Made by a program: the position numbers and the translations under genes | The notes under the pieces: model-generated | What the model was told of the DNA's origin: nothing | Databases searched by the model: none | The model's input: only the letters and a program-made list of their open reading frames with translations | Shown here: positions 1 to 5,588 of the stretch, one piece after another | Numbering within the stretch: the first letter of the stretch is position 1 | Layout: each line of letters begins with the position of its first letter | Source of the DNA: Candidatus Thorarchaeota archaeon MP8T_1 | GTDB taxonomy: Archaea > Asgardarchaeota > Thorarchaeia > Thorarchaeales > Thorarchaeaceae | Length of the DNA: 6,131 bases | Direction: 5' to 3' | Assembly: GCA_002825465.1 (NCBI GenBank) | Contig: PJER01000121.1 | Coordinates: 1-6,131, forward strand

Positions 1-387
1 CAACCCAACCTACAAGGAGCAAATCAACTCGTCTGGTCGATGTCCAAAGAAGAAGGTCTAACCACATCAACAATCTGGAATGCGTTAGATTTCGCAATGA
101 GTTGTGGAGTTCTCAGGACCTATACTGTTAGCGGTTCAACACAAATTGCTGTGAGTATTGATTACACCGGTCAAGCTTGCCTGTTAGGATTACTGATGAT
201 TAATCCGGAATATTCCATGGATGATGCAGTTATGCAGATTGTTTCCGAACTCAATAGAGAACAGAGAACCAAGATTCACTTTCCACTTATTGGAGAGAAT
301 CAGCATACGCTCGTTGAAATGCTATCTGAGCAATTAGGTGGGTCTCTTAAAGAGCAGACGATGACATTAATGAGAAAGTACTTGTAA
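1..387 (+). CDS. GNAT acetyltransferase-like protein, C-terminal part (5' end outside window)
   Basis: The reading frame is open from the first base and ends at TAA 385-387, so the gene probably begins upstream. The first internal ATG is at 40, but the only AAGGAG-like site before it is about 20 nt away, too far to support that start. Seen: residues near the end read NPEYSMDDAVMQIVSEL, then a strand with HFPLIGENQHTLVEML, then a final strand TMTLMRKYL. This order (helix, strand ending before an Asn, helix, closing strand with Met-Arg) resembles the second half of GNAT-fold N-acetyltransferases, including the C-terminal domain of tandem GNATs. Inferred: an acetyl-CoA-dependent transferase or a degenerate GNAT domain, substrate unknown. 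The acetyl-CoA pyrophosphate loop (Q/RxxGxG/A) is not visible here and would lie upstream or be absent. A hairpin right after the stop suggests the gene ends its transcript. The family call is tentative. Confidence 0.45.
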   Translation, partial: QPNLQGANQLVWSMSKEEGLTTSTIWNALDFAMSCGVLRTYTVSGSTQIAVSIDYTGQACLLGLLMINPEYSMDDAVMQIVSELNREQRTKIHFPLIGENQHTLVEMLSEQLGGSLKEQTMTLMRKYL

Positions 388-390
388 TTC

Positions 391-410
391 AAAGGGTAGG
401 AAACCCTTTT
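391..410 (+). terminator. Hairpin with T tail after the GNAT-like gene
   Basis: A perfect 7-bp inverted repeat, AAAGGGT (391-397) and ACCCTTT (403-409), surrounds a 5-nt loop. Four T residues (407-410) close it and more T-rich sequence follows. It starts 3 nt after the stop of the upstream gene. Archaeal termination depends mainly on the T run, which is short here, so the role as a terminator is plausible but unproven. It also argues that the next gene starts downstream of the hairpin. Confidence 0.4.
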
Positions 411-435
411 GTTGTCGGCTGGATTTCTCAGAAGT

Positions 436-440
436 GGTCA
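436..440 (+). promoter_or_regulatory. Shine-Dalgarno-like site for the beta-CASP gene
   Basis: GGTCA lies 4 nt before ATG 445. It is one base away from the GGTGA core used by the next two genes, at almost the same distance from the start. This supports ATG 445 over the in-frame TTG at 409, which would sit inside the hairpin at 391-410. Confidence 0.4.
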
Positions 441-444
441 TTCG

Positions 445-1449
445 ATGGCAACACTCAGTGTGAAAAAAGTTGGATCAGGGGTCCTTCTTCAATACGGAGA
501 TGTCAAACTGGTATTTGATACTGGCATCAAGGGAGAAATTACTCTTCTTTCGCATTCACATTCCGATCACATTAGAGGACTGAGAAACTCACGACACATC
601 ATTGCAACAAAAGCCACTTTCGACACATGGAATGCAAGGAATTCTGAACCGGCCAATAATACAACAGCAGTCGAAATAGGGGATACGTTTGGACAGATAG
701 GAGTTAACATAACTCTACTTAATGCAGGGCACGTTCTTGGTTCTACAATGTTCTATCTTGAATTCGATGATGGATTAACAGTCTTGTATACTGGAGATTT
801 CAATAATGTTGATAGTTTGGTTCACACCGCAGCACGACCTATAGAAGCAGACGTTCTGATTACTGAAGCTACCTATGGTACATCTTCATGGATTTTCCCC
901 GATAGAAAAGAAATCTATGAACGCATCCTAAATGCTGCAACTACTGCAATAGAAGAGGGGAATACTCCTGTATTCAGCGCTTACTCACTCGGTAAATCCC
1001 AAGAGGCCATAGCACTGCTGCAGAGTGGAGGATTTAGAGTCATAAGTGGAAATCTGAGTATTGACAAAGTATGCAAGGTGTACAAAGACCATGGAGTAGA
1101 CCTCAGGCATTATTCCATGAAATCTGTTAATGCCTCTGATGCCCTCGAATCTGGTGCTGTAGTTGTCAGTTCATCATTTCGCCACACCATTAATTTGGCA
1201 AAGCATAATCTAAAGAAGAAGTCCATAGAACGCCTCGAACAAAAGACCGAGGCATACAATCTCTCAGGCTGGACTATAGGAAAGTACGCTGAGCGTGGTT
1301 TCCCATTGAGCGCGCATTCCGATTTTAAAGGATTACTGAGTTTTGCCAAGGCTGTCAATCCAAGAGTGGCGTATGTCTTTACAGAGAATGCGAGATCATT
1401 TTCGAAACATTTGTCAGACATTGATATCAATGCAGTCCCATTAGAGTAG
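445..1449 (+). CDS. Beta-CASP metallo-beta-lactamase-fold nuclease-like protein (Cft2/COG1236-like)
   Basis: Predicted zinc-dependent RNA (or DNA) hydrolase of the MBL fold with a beta-CASP insert, 334 residues from ATG 445. Seen, numbered from that Met: motif 1 Asp25 (VFDTG), motif 2 HSHSDH (His37, His39, Asp41, His42), motif 3 His96 (AGHVLGS), motif 4 Asp118 (YTGDFN), beta-CASP motif A Glu141 (ITEATYG), the FSAYSLGKSQEA segment that matches the usual F-A-x-G-R-x-Q-E region (about 177-188), and motif B His291 (LSAHSDFKGLL). The place where CPSF73-type enzymes have VHGE (motif C His) reads VFTE (311-314), so the histidine seems to be Phe312. The protein is shorter than aCPSF1 or aRNase J and has no KH domains. 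Known: the family cleaves or trims RNA ends, and one branch accompanies DNA ligases. It is the first gene of a tight operon with the next two. The fold is certain; activity and substrate are not. Confidence 0.85.
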   Translation: MATLSVKKVGSGVLLQYGDVKLVFDTGIKGEITLLSHSHSDHIRGLRNSRHIIATKATFDTWNARNSEPANNTTAVEIGDTFGQIGVNITLLNAGHVLGSTMFYLEFDDGLTVLYTGDFNNVDSLVHTAARPIEADVLITEATYGTSSWIFPDRKEIYERILNAATTAIEEGNTPVFSAYSLGKSQEAIALLQSGGFRVISGNLSIDKVCKVYKDHGVDLRHYSMKSVNASDALESGAVVVSSSFRHTINLAKHNLKKKSIERLEQKTEAYNLSGWTIGKYAERGFPLSAHSDFKGLLSFAKAVNPRVAYVFTENARSFSKHLSDIDINAVPLE

Positions 1450-1453
1450 GTGA
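1449..1453 (+). promoter_or_regulatory. GGTGA ribosome binding site overlapping the beta-CASP stop
   Basis: GGTGA begins on the last base of the TAG stop (1447-1449) and lies 5 nt before ATG 1459. It favours ATG 1459 over the in-frame GTG at 1450, which is part of the site itself. The arrangement suggests translational coupling. Confidence 0.7.
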
Positions 1454-1458
1454 TTCAA

Positions 1459-2013
1459 ATGGATGATGATATGTCGGACCTTATTGAACCGGTTCATGCG
1501 GAGTCTTTTTTCTCGGTATCATCAACTGGCGAAATTCACGAACGCCTCAGTTATGAGTATCTCGATATGAATCATTATTACAGCAAAGTGTTGCGTGATG
1601 AAAGACTTCTTGCTGATGAGGTGAACAAGCTTGCAGTGAACCTTCAGTACTATCTGGATAAAGAACGTGTTGAGATCAATCGAGAACGCGTTAAATCAAG
1701 AGTGAAGTACTGCGATATTTTTCTTAAAGGCAACACCGATGTAGTAGCAGTTGTATATCTTATCGATTTCGCTGGACAATTCCACCGAGGGGCAAACACA
1801 ATAGAAACGTGGCTCGAAGAAGAAACAACCCCCTATGATTTTGAAATCTTGTGGAGGTTTCCCGTAGGGACGAAGGTGACAGAGTTAGAAACTGCTCTGG
1901 ATTACGAGGTCTATGAGGATGTAGTATGTCTATGGGCATTGGATGGAGAAGAAGTAGGTGGATACGAAAGAATGACGTTCATCCTCCCTGGTAGTCCGCT
2001 AGATACAAGGTGA
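1459..2013 (+). CDS. Conserved-looking archaeal protein of unknown function
   Basis: A 184-residue soluble protein that I do not recognise. ATG 1459 is chosen because a GGTGA site sits 5 nt upstream. Seen: an acidic N-terminus (MDDDMSDLIEP), a mostly helical segment around residues 35-75 rich in Tyr, Arg and Glu (including LADEVNKLAVNLQYYL), then a strand-rich C-terminal half. That half contains VVAVVYLIDFAGQFHRGANTIETW, broken here as VVAVVYLIDF and GQFHRGANTIETW, followed by YDFEILWRFPVGTKV and GGYERMTFILP. There is no signal peptide, no membrane segment, and no metal or nucleotide motif that I can see. It lies between the beta-CASP gene and the DUF131 gene with SD-stop overlaps at both ends, so it is very likely co-translated with them. 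The alternating pattern of the C-terminal half suggests a beta-sandwich or binding domain, which is inference only. Confidence 0.75.
   Translation: MDDDMSDLIEPVHAESFFSVSSTGEIHERLSYEYLDMNHYYSKVLRDERLLADEVNKLAVNLQYYLDKERVEINRERVKSRVKYCDIFLKGNTDVVAVVYLIDFAGQFHRGANTIETWLEEETTPYDFEILWRFPVGTKVTELETALDYEVYEDVVCLWALDGEEVGGYERMTFILPGSPLDTR
2009..2013 (+). promoter_or_regulatory. GGTGA ribosome binding site containing the upstream stop codon
   Basis: GGTGA includes the TGA stop (2011-2013) of the preceding gene and lies 6 nt before TTG 2020. This supports TTG as the real start of the membrane protein gene, since no ATG is available in its first transmembrane segment. Confidence 0.7.
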
Positions 2014-2019
2014 ATCAAA

Positions 2020-2268
2020 TTGCAGACACTCGAGCTTATACAATTCATTGGGTGGTTGCTACTCATAGGAGGATTTGCTCTGGTTGTTATTGCGCTTGTA
2101 TCTTCACTACTAGGAAGAAATTCAAACTGGGAAGGAAGCGCTAAGAGCAAAGGAGTAATTCTCATTGGACCAATTCCGATTGTCTGGGGCTATGGAAGAA
2201 AAGGGTGGATAATAGCAGGGATAATCGGTTTGATATTATTACTAATCTGGTTTCTGATATACTTCTAA
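2020..2268 (+). CDS. DUF131 (TIGR00304-type) small membrane protein
   Basis: An 82-residue integral membrane protein starting at TTG 2020, with a GGTGA site 6 nt upstream. Seen: a first hydrophobic helix at about residues 8-31 (IQFIGWLLLIGGFALVV), a short polar loop, the motif GVILIGPIPIVWG at about 45-57, and a second hydrophobic helix at about 62-81 ending at the C-terminus. The central G-x-I-x-IGPIPIV-x-G motif between two helices is the hallmark of DUF131, a family of small archaeal membrane proteins of unknown function. It is the last gene of the operon that starts with the beta-CASP protein. Its stop TAA (2266-2268) overlaps the stop of the opposite-strand zinc protein. Operon membership might hint at membrane tethering of its partners, but nothing in the sequence demonstrates that. 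Confidence 0.8.
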   Translation: MQTLELIQFIGWLLLIGGFALVVIALVSSLLGRNSNWEGSAKSKGVILIGPIPIVWGYGRKGWIIAGIIGLILLLIWFLIYF

Positions 2269-2522
2269 CCATTCCAGCCGCATTCTGGACAAAACTTACT
2301 ACCCTTGAGGGTTCTCACGATTTTTCCGTTCAAAAGGCACTCTGGACATATCTCAATATGTTTAGAACAGATTGGACAAAACGTTTTTCGAGTGAGGTCT
2401 CTAATGCATGTTATTGTTCCACAGGAAGGACACTTTATGGCATGGTCAAGGCAGTACTCATTATGACACCTATCACATCGAATCTTAGCCTTTTCACGGC
2501 ATACAGTACATGATTTTGCCAT
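2265..2522 (-). CDS. Small cysteine-rich zinc-binding protein (B-box-like cross-brace plus further zinc knuckles)
   Basis: An 85-residue protein from ATG 2522-2520, with GGCGA 5 nt upstream; it ends at TAG 2267-2265. Seen: 14 Cys (5, 8, 16, 19, 24, 31, 34, 39, 49, 52, 59, 62, 78, 81) and His20, His27 and His55. The first part has C-x2-C-x7-C-x2-C-x4-C-x2-H-x3-C-x2-C spacing, which matches a B-box or related cross-brace finger holding two zinc ions. The later CPIC, CPEC and FCPECGW pairs could hold one or two more. It has no catalytic motif, so a role in protein or nucleic-acid binding is inferred. In-frame upstream starts exist at 2549 and 2627. The extension they add includes a hydrophobic stretch (LIWSLMGLLVGAIQ) and no zinc ligands; the start at 2549 has GGTCA at 3 nt spacing, so it cannot be fully excluded. 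Its 3' end overlaps the DUF131 gene by 4 nt, tail to tail. Confidence 0.7.
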   Translation of the reverse strand: MAKSCTVCREKAKIRCDRCHNEYCLDHAIKCPSCGTITCIRDLTRKTFCPICSKHIEICPECLLNGKIVRTLKGSKFCPECGWNG

Positions 2523-2527
2523 CTGTA

Positions 2528-2532
2528 TCGCC
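2528..2532 (-). promoter_or_regulatory. Shine-Dalgarno-like site for the Cys-rich zinc protein
   Basis: On the minus strand, GGCGA within GGGGCGAT lies 5 nt before ATG 2522. It is one base off GGTGA and has the same spacing as the other genes here, which favours this start over the longer in-frame options. Confidence 0.4.
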
Positions 2533-2636
2533 CCAACAAGAAGCCCCATTAATGACCAAATAAGTCTAGTCCTACATATGCTAGTAATACACAAGCGATA
2601 CGAAGTCTCATAGATACATGAAATCACATATTTTGT

Positions 2637-2640
2637 GGAG
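2637..2640 (+). promoter_or_regulatory. Shine-Dalgarno-like site for the OapC-like gene
   Basis: GGAG lies 10 nt before ATG 2651. GGAG pairs with the part of the anti-SD that lies 3 nt further from the start than GGTGA does, so the spacing agrees with the other genes in the window. The upstream in-frame ATG 2618 has no such site. Confidence 0.4.
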
Positions 2641-2650
2641 AATATCAGAC

Positions 2651-2911
2651 ATGATCTTCATCTGCAGGAATTGTGGCAAGAGTTCGGGCGACATTGACAT
2701 GGTCCTTGATGGTGAATGCACCTGTGGTTGCTCTCACTTTCAATTAGTATCAGAAGACCGCTCCGAATTGCCAGAACCATTGGAAGACAAAGAAGCAATC
2801 AGAAGAGATCTCCATAAGTGGATTGACCTAAACATAGATTCTATGCCACCAGAACTCGTTGGTAATATCCGGGTCCTTTTTGAAATAGAGAAAGATAATC
2901 TCACTTCTTAG
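2651..2911 (+). CDS. Zinc-ribbon protein, OapC/DUF2072-like N-terminus
   Basis: An 86-residue protein from ATG 2651, chosen because GGAG lies at suitable spacing and because the zinc ribbon starts right after this Met. The ATG at 2618 would add 11 residues without a ribosome site. Seen: MIFICRNCGKSS, a D-x-D-x-V-L-D-G linker, then CTCGCSHFQLV, giving a CxxCG - about 15 residues - CxCGC zinc ribbon followed by a strand. This resembles the start of OapC (COG3364, DUF2072) ribbon proteins of archaea, which read CxxCG, D-G, L-x-G-C-P-x-C-G, K-F. The rest is an acidic linker (ELPEPLEDKEA) and an amphipathic helical tail (RRDLHKWIDLNI, then LVGNIRVLFEIEKDN), which does not look like the usual OapC C-terminal domain. 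Function unknown; nucleic-acid or protein binding is inferred. Its 3' end overlaps the helicase gene by 11 nt, tail to tail. Confidence 0.65.
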   Translation: MIFICRNCGKSSGDIDMVLDGECTCGCSHFQLVSEDRSELPEPLEDKEAIRRDLHKWIDLNIDSMPPELVGNIRVLFEIEKDNLTS

Positions 2912-5537
2912 ATGCATCTTCCTCAAAAGCTAGATAATCAAGAGGTCGTTCTATTCGAGTAATCTGGCTTTCGATTTCTTCACTGAGGTCAGTCTTTCCA
3001 GCAACACTGGCAATTCTTTGGACTGCCTTAAGACTATGAATAAGAGAGTCTAGCCATGAAAACAAGTCTCCAGGATAAGCCCAGAGTTCAAAGTCCTTGT
3101 GGAGCTGTGCTGCTAGTCCGGATGGATTGTATCCCTCATATCTTCTTTCAACAAGCCAACGACCCAATTTGATTTTCCCATGGTCGCATTCTGGAAAATC
3201 GCGACAACCGCAGTTGAAGAAAGTTGTCGCCCATGTACCAAATACTTCAAACACCCACTGTGGAAGTCTTCCCGCGCCACTTCCGGGTTTGGTTAAGCTA
3301 CTAATTTCTCCAAACACGCCTGAAAACAATCGTGTAGGCATATGTGTCCTGAACGCAGAGTTGATTTCTTCCTGTAGTTTATTGCTAAGATAGATATTCT
3401 CAAAGGGCTCGAGCATTAGAGCGATATCAAGCACATCATAGGATGCGGTGAGTTTCATCACTTCTAATCCCATACTAGGCGACAAAAATGAGAGTGATGT
3501 TGCGCGACCTAACTCAGTTGGGTGAGCGCCACCTTCCTTGACTCGAATCATGTGTGTTTTTACTAAATGCTTTAATGCATCTGAAGGCGGCACTGACATT
3601 GATAACATTCCCAAGTATGCACGAGCAATAGCCTTCAGGTCGATGAGTCCTGATGAGCAAATTGTAGCGAGAATTTGTTCAGCGCTTGTTTCCTTGTCTG
3701 CAAATGGTTCGACATCTTCAATTATTCCGTTCAATAGACGCACTGCAATTTCATCTTCTGTGCCATCCTGGCCACTGTGATATTTTCGTTCAGGCTGAAC
3801 AATAATGTAGACTTTCCCATGATCGTGCTTTCCAAGACGACCTGCACGTCCAAGCATCTGTTCGAACTCAGCATTTGAAATCCAGTCAGCCCCCATAGCC
3901 AAGGTCTCGAATACTACTTGGGAAGCAGGTAGGTCCACACCAGCCCCCAATGCAGCAGTCGTCACTATACATGCATACCTCTGTTTGTTATATGCCCTTT
4001 CGACGCCTCTTCTCTGTGCATACGAAAGGCCGCCATGATAGACTGTAGAAGACACATGTTGTTCTCTCAGCCAATCATTGAGAGCTTGAGCCCTTCGGCG
4101 AGAGTATGTGAAAATAATTGACTGCCCCTTGTTGCCGAAAGAACTGACATGTTTGAATTCCTGATTGACCAATCTGCGGATTATGGATCGCTTGTCTTCA
4201 TCACTCCGTGCAAAGACAAGATGGCGTTCCAGAGGAACTGGTCGACCCTCAAAATTCACAAGCTTGAAACGTAATTCCTTTGCCAAAGCGGAAGGAGAAC
4301 CTACAGTAGCAGAGAGTGCTATATACTGAGCCTTGGGATAATGCAGACGCATACGAGAAATCAGACCGTCCAATTCTGGTCCACGTTCAGGATCCGCAAG
4401 ATTCTGAATCTCATCAATCACAATTGTGCCAACCTCTCCGAGGTCAGTCGTGTTTCCAGAACGGAAGAGAAGATCAAGAGCTTCGTATGTCGCACAGACA
4501 ATATCAGCCTTGGATATGTCAGTGTCCACAATTGGTTTACCTTCATTCCCTACATCAAGGTTAGACATTCCAACCTTAATGCCCGTCCTTAAACCAATCA
4601 AACGGTATCTCTTTCTAAACTGCTCGTATTTCTCATTTGTTAAGGCGACAAGTGGAGACATATAGATCATTTTCTTGCCCGCCATCGCCTTTGGAATTCC
4701 TGCAAGCTCGCCAAGAAGTGTTTTTCCTGAAGATGTTGAAGATACAATCAATAATGAAACGTTATTCAACAAACCTGAATCCACAGTCTTGCGTTGGATT
4801 GGAAGAAGAATTTCCAAACCGCTGTCGATTAGAACCTTCTTGAACTCATCAGGGATAGGAAGATCTTGGATGTCTTTCTTAGAACTAGTATCCTGAGCAA
4901 CAATTGTATCAATGAGAGTCAGATCGGGTTCTTGTGTTGGATCGAAACCTGGAGTTAGCATCTCTATCAGTCTAGGTATGGATTTGACACGAGAGACCTG
5001 GCGTTCCAATTGAGTCATCATCGCTTTGGACATATGGATGCCAAGCGTCTTGAGCTCAGTCTTGAGATCAGCTTGTCCACAAGAGAGGCAAGTCACTTGA
5101 TCTATAGTTAGCTTTACTGCATTCCTACGCGTCAGAACCGTTAGCTTGTCTTCACGTAAGCAGTGTTGACATGTAGGAACCACTCTTGGCTCTGGTGCTT
5201 CTATTCGTTTCAAAAAGTCCTTCAGGTCAGTAAGAAATTCTGGAGTTTGCTCCTTGGGAATGATGATGCCCTTCGCCTTCCTTAGAATATCATGTGCTTC
5301 TTTTGGCTGATAGTAGATTGGTTTATTGTACTTAACAAACCAAAATCTCTTGATCTCAAGTATTCCAGAAGTTCTGTAGCCATACTCCACCATACCACCT
5401 AATACAGAGCGCTGACGGTCTCTCAACTCAGGAGAGAATACATCGACTCTAGTTGTTGCTTCTTGTTTAGCAGACCTAATCACTAGGATATAGGGTTTTG
5501 AGAGTCGTTTTTGAACGTCGGCATCAGCTACTTCCAA
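2901..5537 (-). CDS. Archaeal Ski2-like superfamily II helicase (COG1202 / ASH-Ski2-like)
   Basis: An 878-residue ATP-dependent nucleic-acid helicase. Seen: a strand-rich N-terminal domain (about 12-95), a zinc finger C123xxC126...C150xxC153, a Q-like segment LPIQRKT (245-251), Walker A SSTSSGKT with Lys272, motif Ia YMSPLVALTNEKY, Ib CATYEALD, motif II DEIQ (375-378), motif III SAT (409-411), motif IV IIFTYSRRRAQ, motif V TTAALGAGVDLP (526-537), motif VI QMLGRAGR (560-567), and then a helical C-terminal region. A conserved-looking tail follows with CGCRDFPECDHG (Cys776, Cys778, Cys784, His786) and AYPGDLFSWLD (820-830). Known: this layout is that of the archaea-specific COG1202 helicases. 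The Pyrococcus member, ASH-Ski2, has been linked to the beta-CASP nuclease aRNase J and the exosome. Inferred: an RNA remodelling helicase; DNA repair is the alternative. The start is TTG 5537, since an in-frame TAA directly precedes it, a GAGGT site lies 6 nt upstream, and the next in-frame Met is residue 49, inside the domain. It probably shares a transcript with the gene upstream (51-nt gap). Confidence 0.9.
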   Translation of the reverse strand: MEVADADVQKRLSKPYILVIRSAKQEATTRVDVFSPELRDRQRSVLGGMVEYGYRTSGILEIKRFWFVKYNKPIYYQPKEAHDILRKAKGIIIPKEQTPEFLTDLKDFLKRIEAPEPRVVPTCQHCLREDKLTVLTRRNAVKLTIDQVTCLSCGQADLKTELKTLGIHMSKAMMTQLERQVSRVKSIPRLIEMLTPGFDPTQEPDLTLIDTIVAQDTSSKKDIQDLPIPDEFKKVLIDSGLEILLPIQRKTVDSGLLNNVSLLIVSSTSSGKTLLGELAGIPKAMAGKKMIYMSPLVALTNEKYEQFRKRYRLIGLRTGIKVGMSNLDVGNEGKPIVDTDISKADIVCATYEALDLLFRSGNTTDLGEVGTIVIDEIQNLADPERGPELDGLISRMRLHYPKAQYIALSATVGSPSALAKELRFKLVNFEGRPVPLERHLVFARSDEDKRSIIRRLVNQEFKHVSSFGNKGQSIIFTYSRRRAQALNDWLREQHVSSTVYHGGLSYAQRRGVERAYNKQRYACIVTTAALGAGVDLPASQVVFETLAMGADWISNAEFEQMLGRAGRLGKHDHGKVYIIVQPERKYHSGQDGTEDEIAVRLLNGIIEDVEPFADKETSAEQILATICSSGLIDLKAIARAYLGMLSMSVPPSDALKHLVKTHMIRVKEGGAHPTELGRATSLSFLSPSMGLEVMKLTASYDVLDIALMLEPFENIYLSNKLQEEINSAFRTHMPTRLFSGVFGEISSLTKPGSGAGRLPQWVFEVFGTWATTFFNCGCRDFPECDHGKIKLGRWLVERRYEGYNPSGLAAQLHKDFELWAYPGDLFSWLDSLIHSLKAVQRIASVAGKTDLSEEIESQITRIERPLDYLAFEEDASKK

Positions 5538-5543
5538 TTAGTT

Positions 5544-5548
5544 ACCTC
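5544..5548 (-). promoter_or_regulatory. Shine-Dalgarno site deciding the TTG start of the helicase
   Basis: On the minus strand GAGGT (within GGATGAGGTAA) lies 6 nt before TTG 5537. Together with the in-frame TAA at 5540-5538, it fixes the helicase start at TTG with no room for an upstream alternative. Confidence 0.65.
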
Positions 5549-5588
5549 ATCCTAGGAAAATTCCTTGCGCAAAAGACACTTGTGGTCA

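Larger units (their letters stand above)
2523..2650. promoter_or_regulatory. Divergent intergenic region between two zinc-protein genes
   Basis: 128 bp separate the two divergent starts (2522 on minus, 2651 on plus), so at least two promoters are expected here. On the minus strand, TTATTT (2563-2558, within ACTTATTTGG) could be a TATA box. A start about 26 nt downstream, near 2534, would just include the GGCGA site at 2532-2528. On the plus strand, ATATTTT at 2628-2634 is too close to ATG 2651 to be its TATA box, and I see no clearly better one. No strong inverted repeat was noticed. The box assignment is weak. Confidence 0.3.

Noticed and set aside
409..444. TTG 409 as the start of the beta-CASP gene, adding 12 residues
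   Set aside because: The codon lies in the stem of the 391-410 hairpin, has no SD site at useful spacing, and the MBL fold begins naturally at ATG 445.
1110..1430. Minus-strand open frame of 106 codons
   Set aside because: It lies wholly inside the beta-CASP coding region, across motif B, and its translation shows no family features; it is a shadow frame.
2205..2513. Plus-strand open frame of 102 codons
   Set aside because: It runs out of frame through the end of the DUF131 gene and antisense to the Cys-rich protein, both of which have clear motifs.
2523..2627. 35-residue N-terminal extension of the Cys-rich protein with a hydrophobic stretch
   Set aside because: It covers the only promoter space for the divergent pair and contributes no zinc ligands; ATG 2522 has better SD spacing. 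The start at 2549 remains a weak alternative.
3097..4896. Several plus-strand open frames of 68-98 codons
   Set aside because: All lie antisense within the helicase gene, which has continuous conserved motifs through these positions; their translations are low in recognisable structure.
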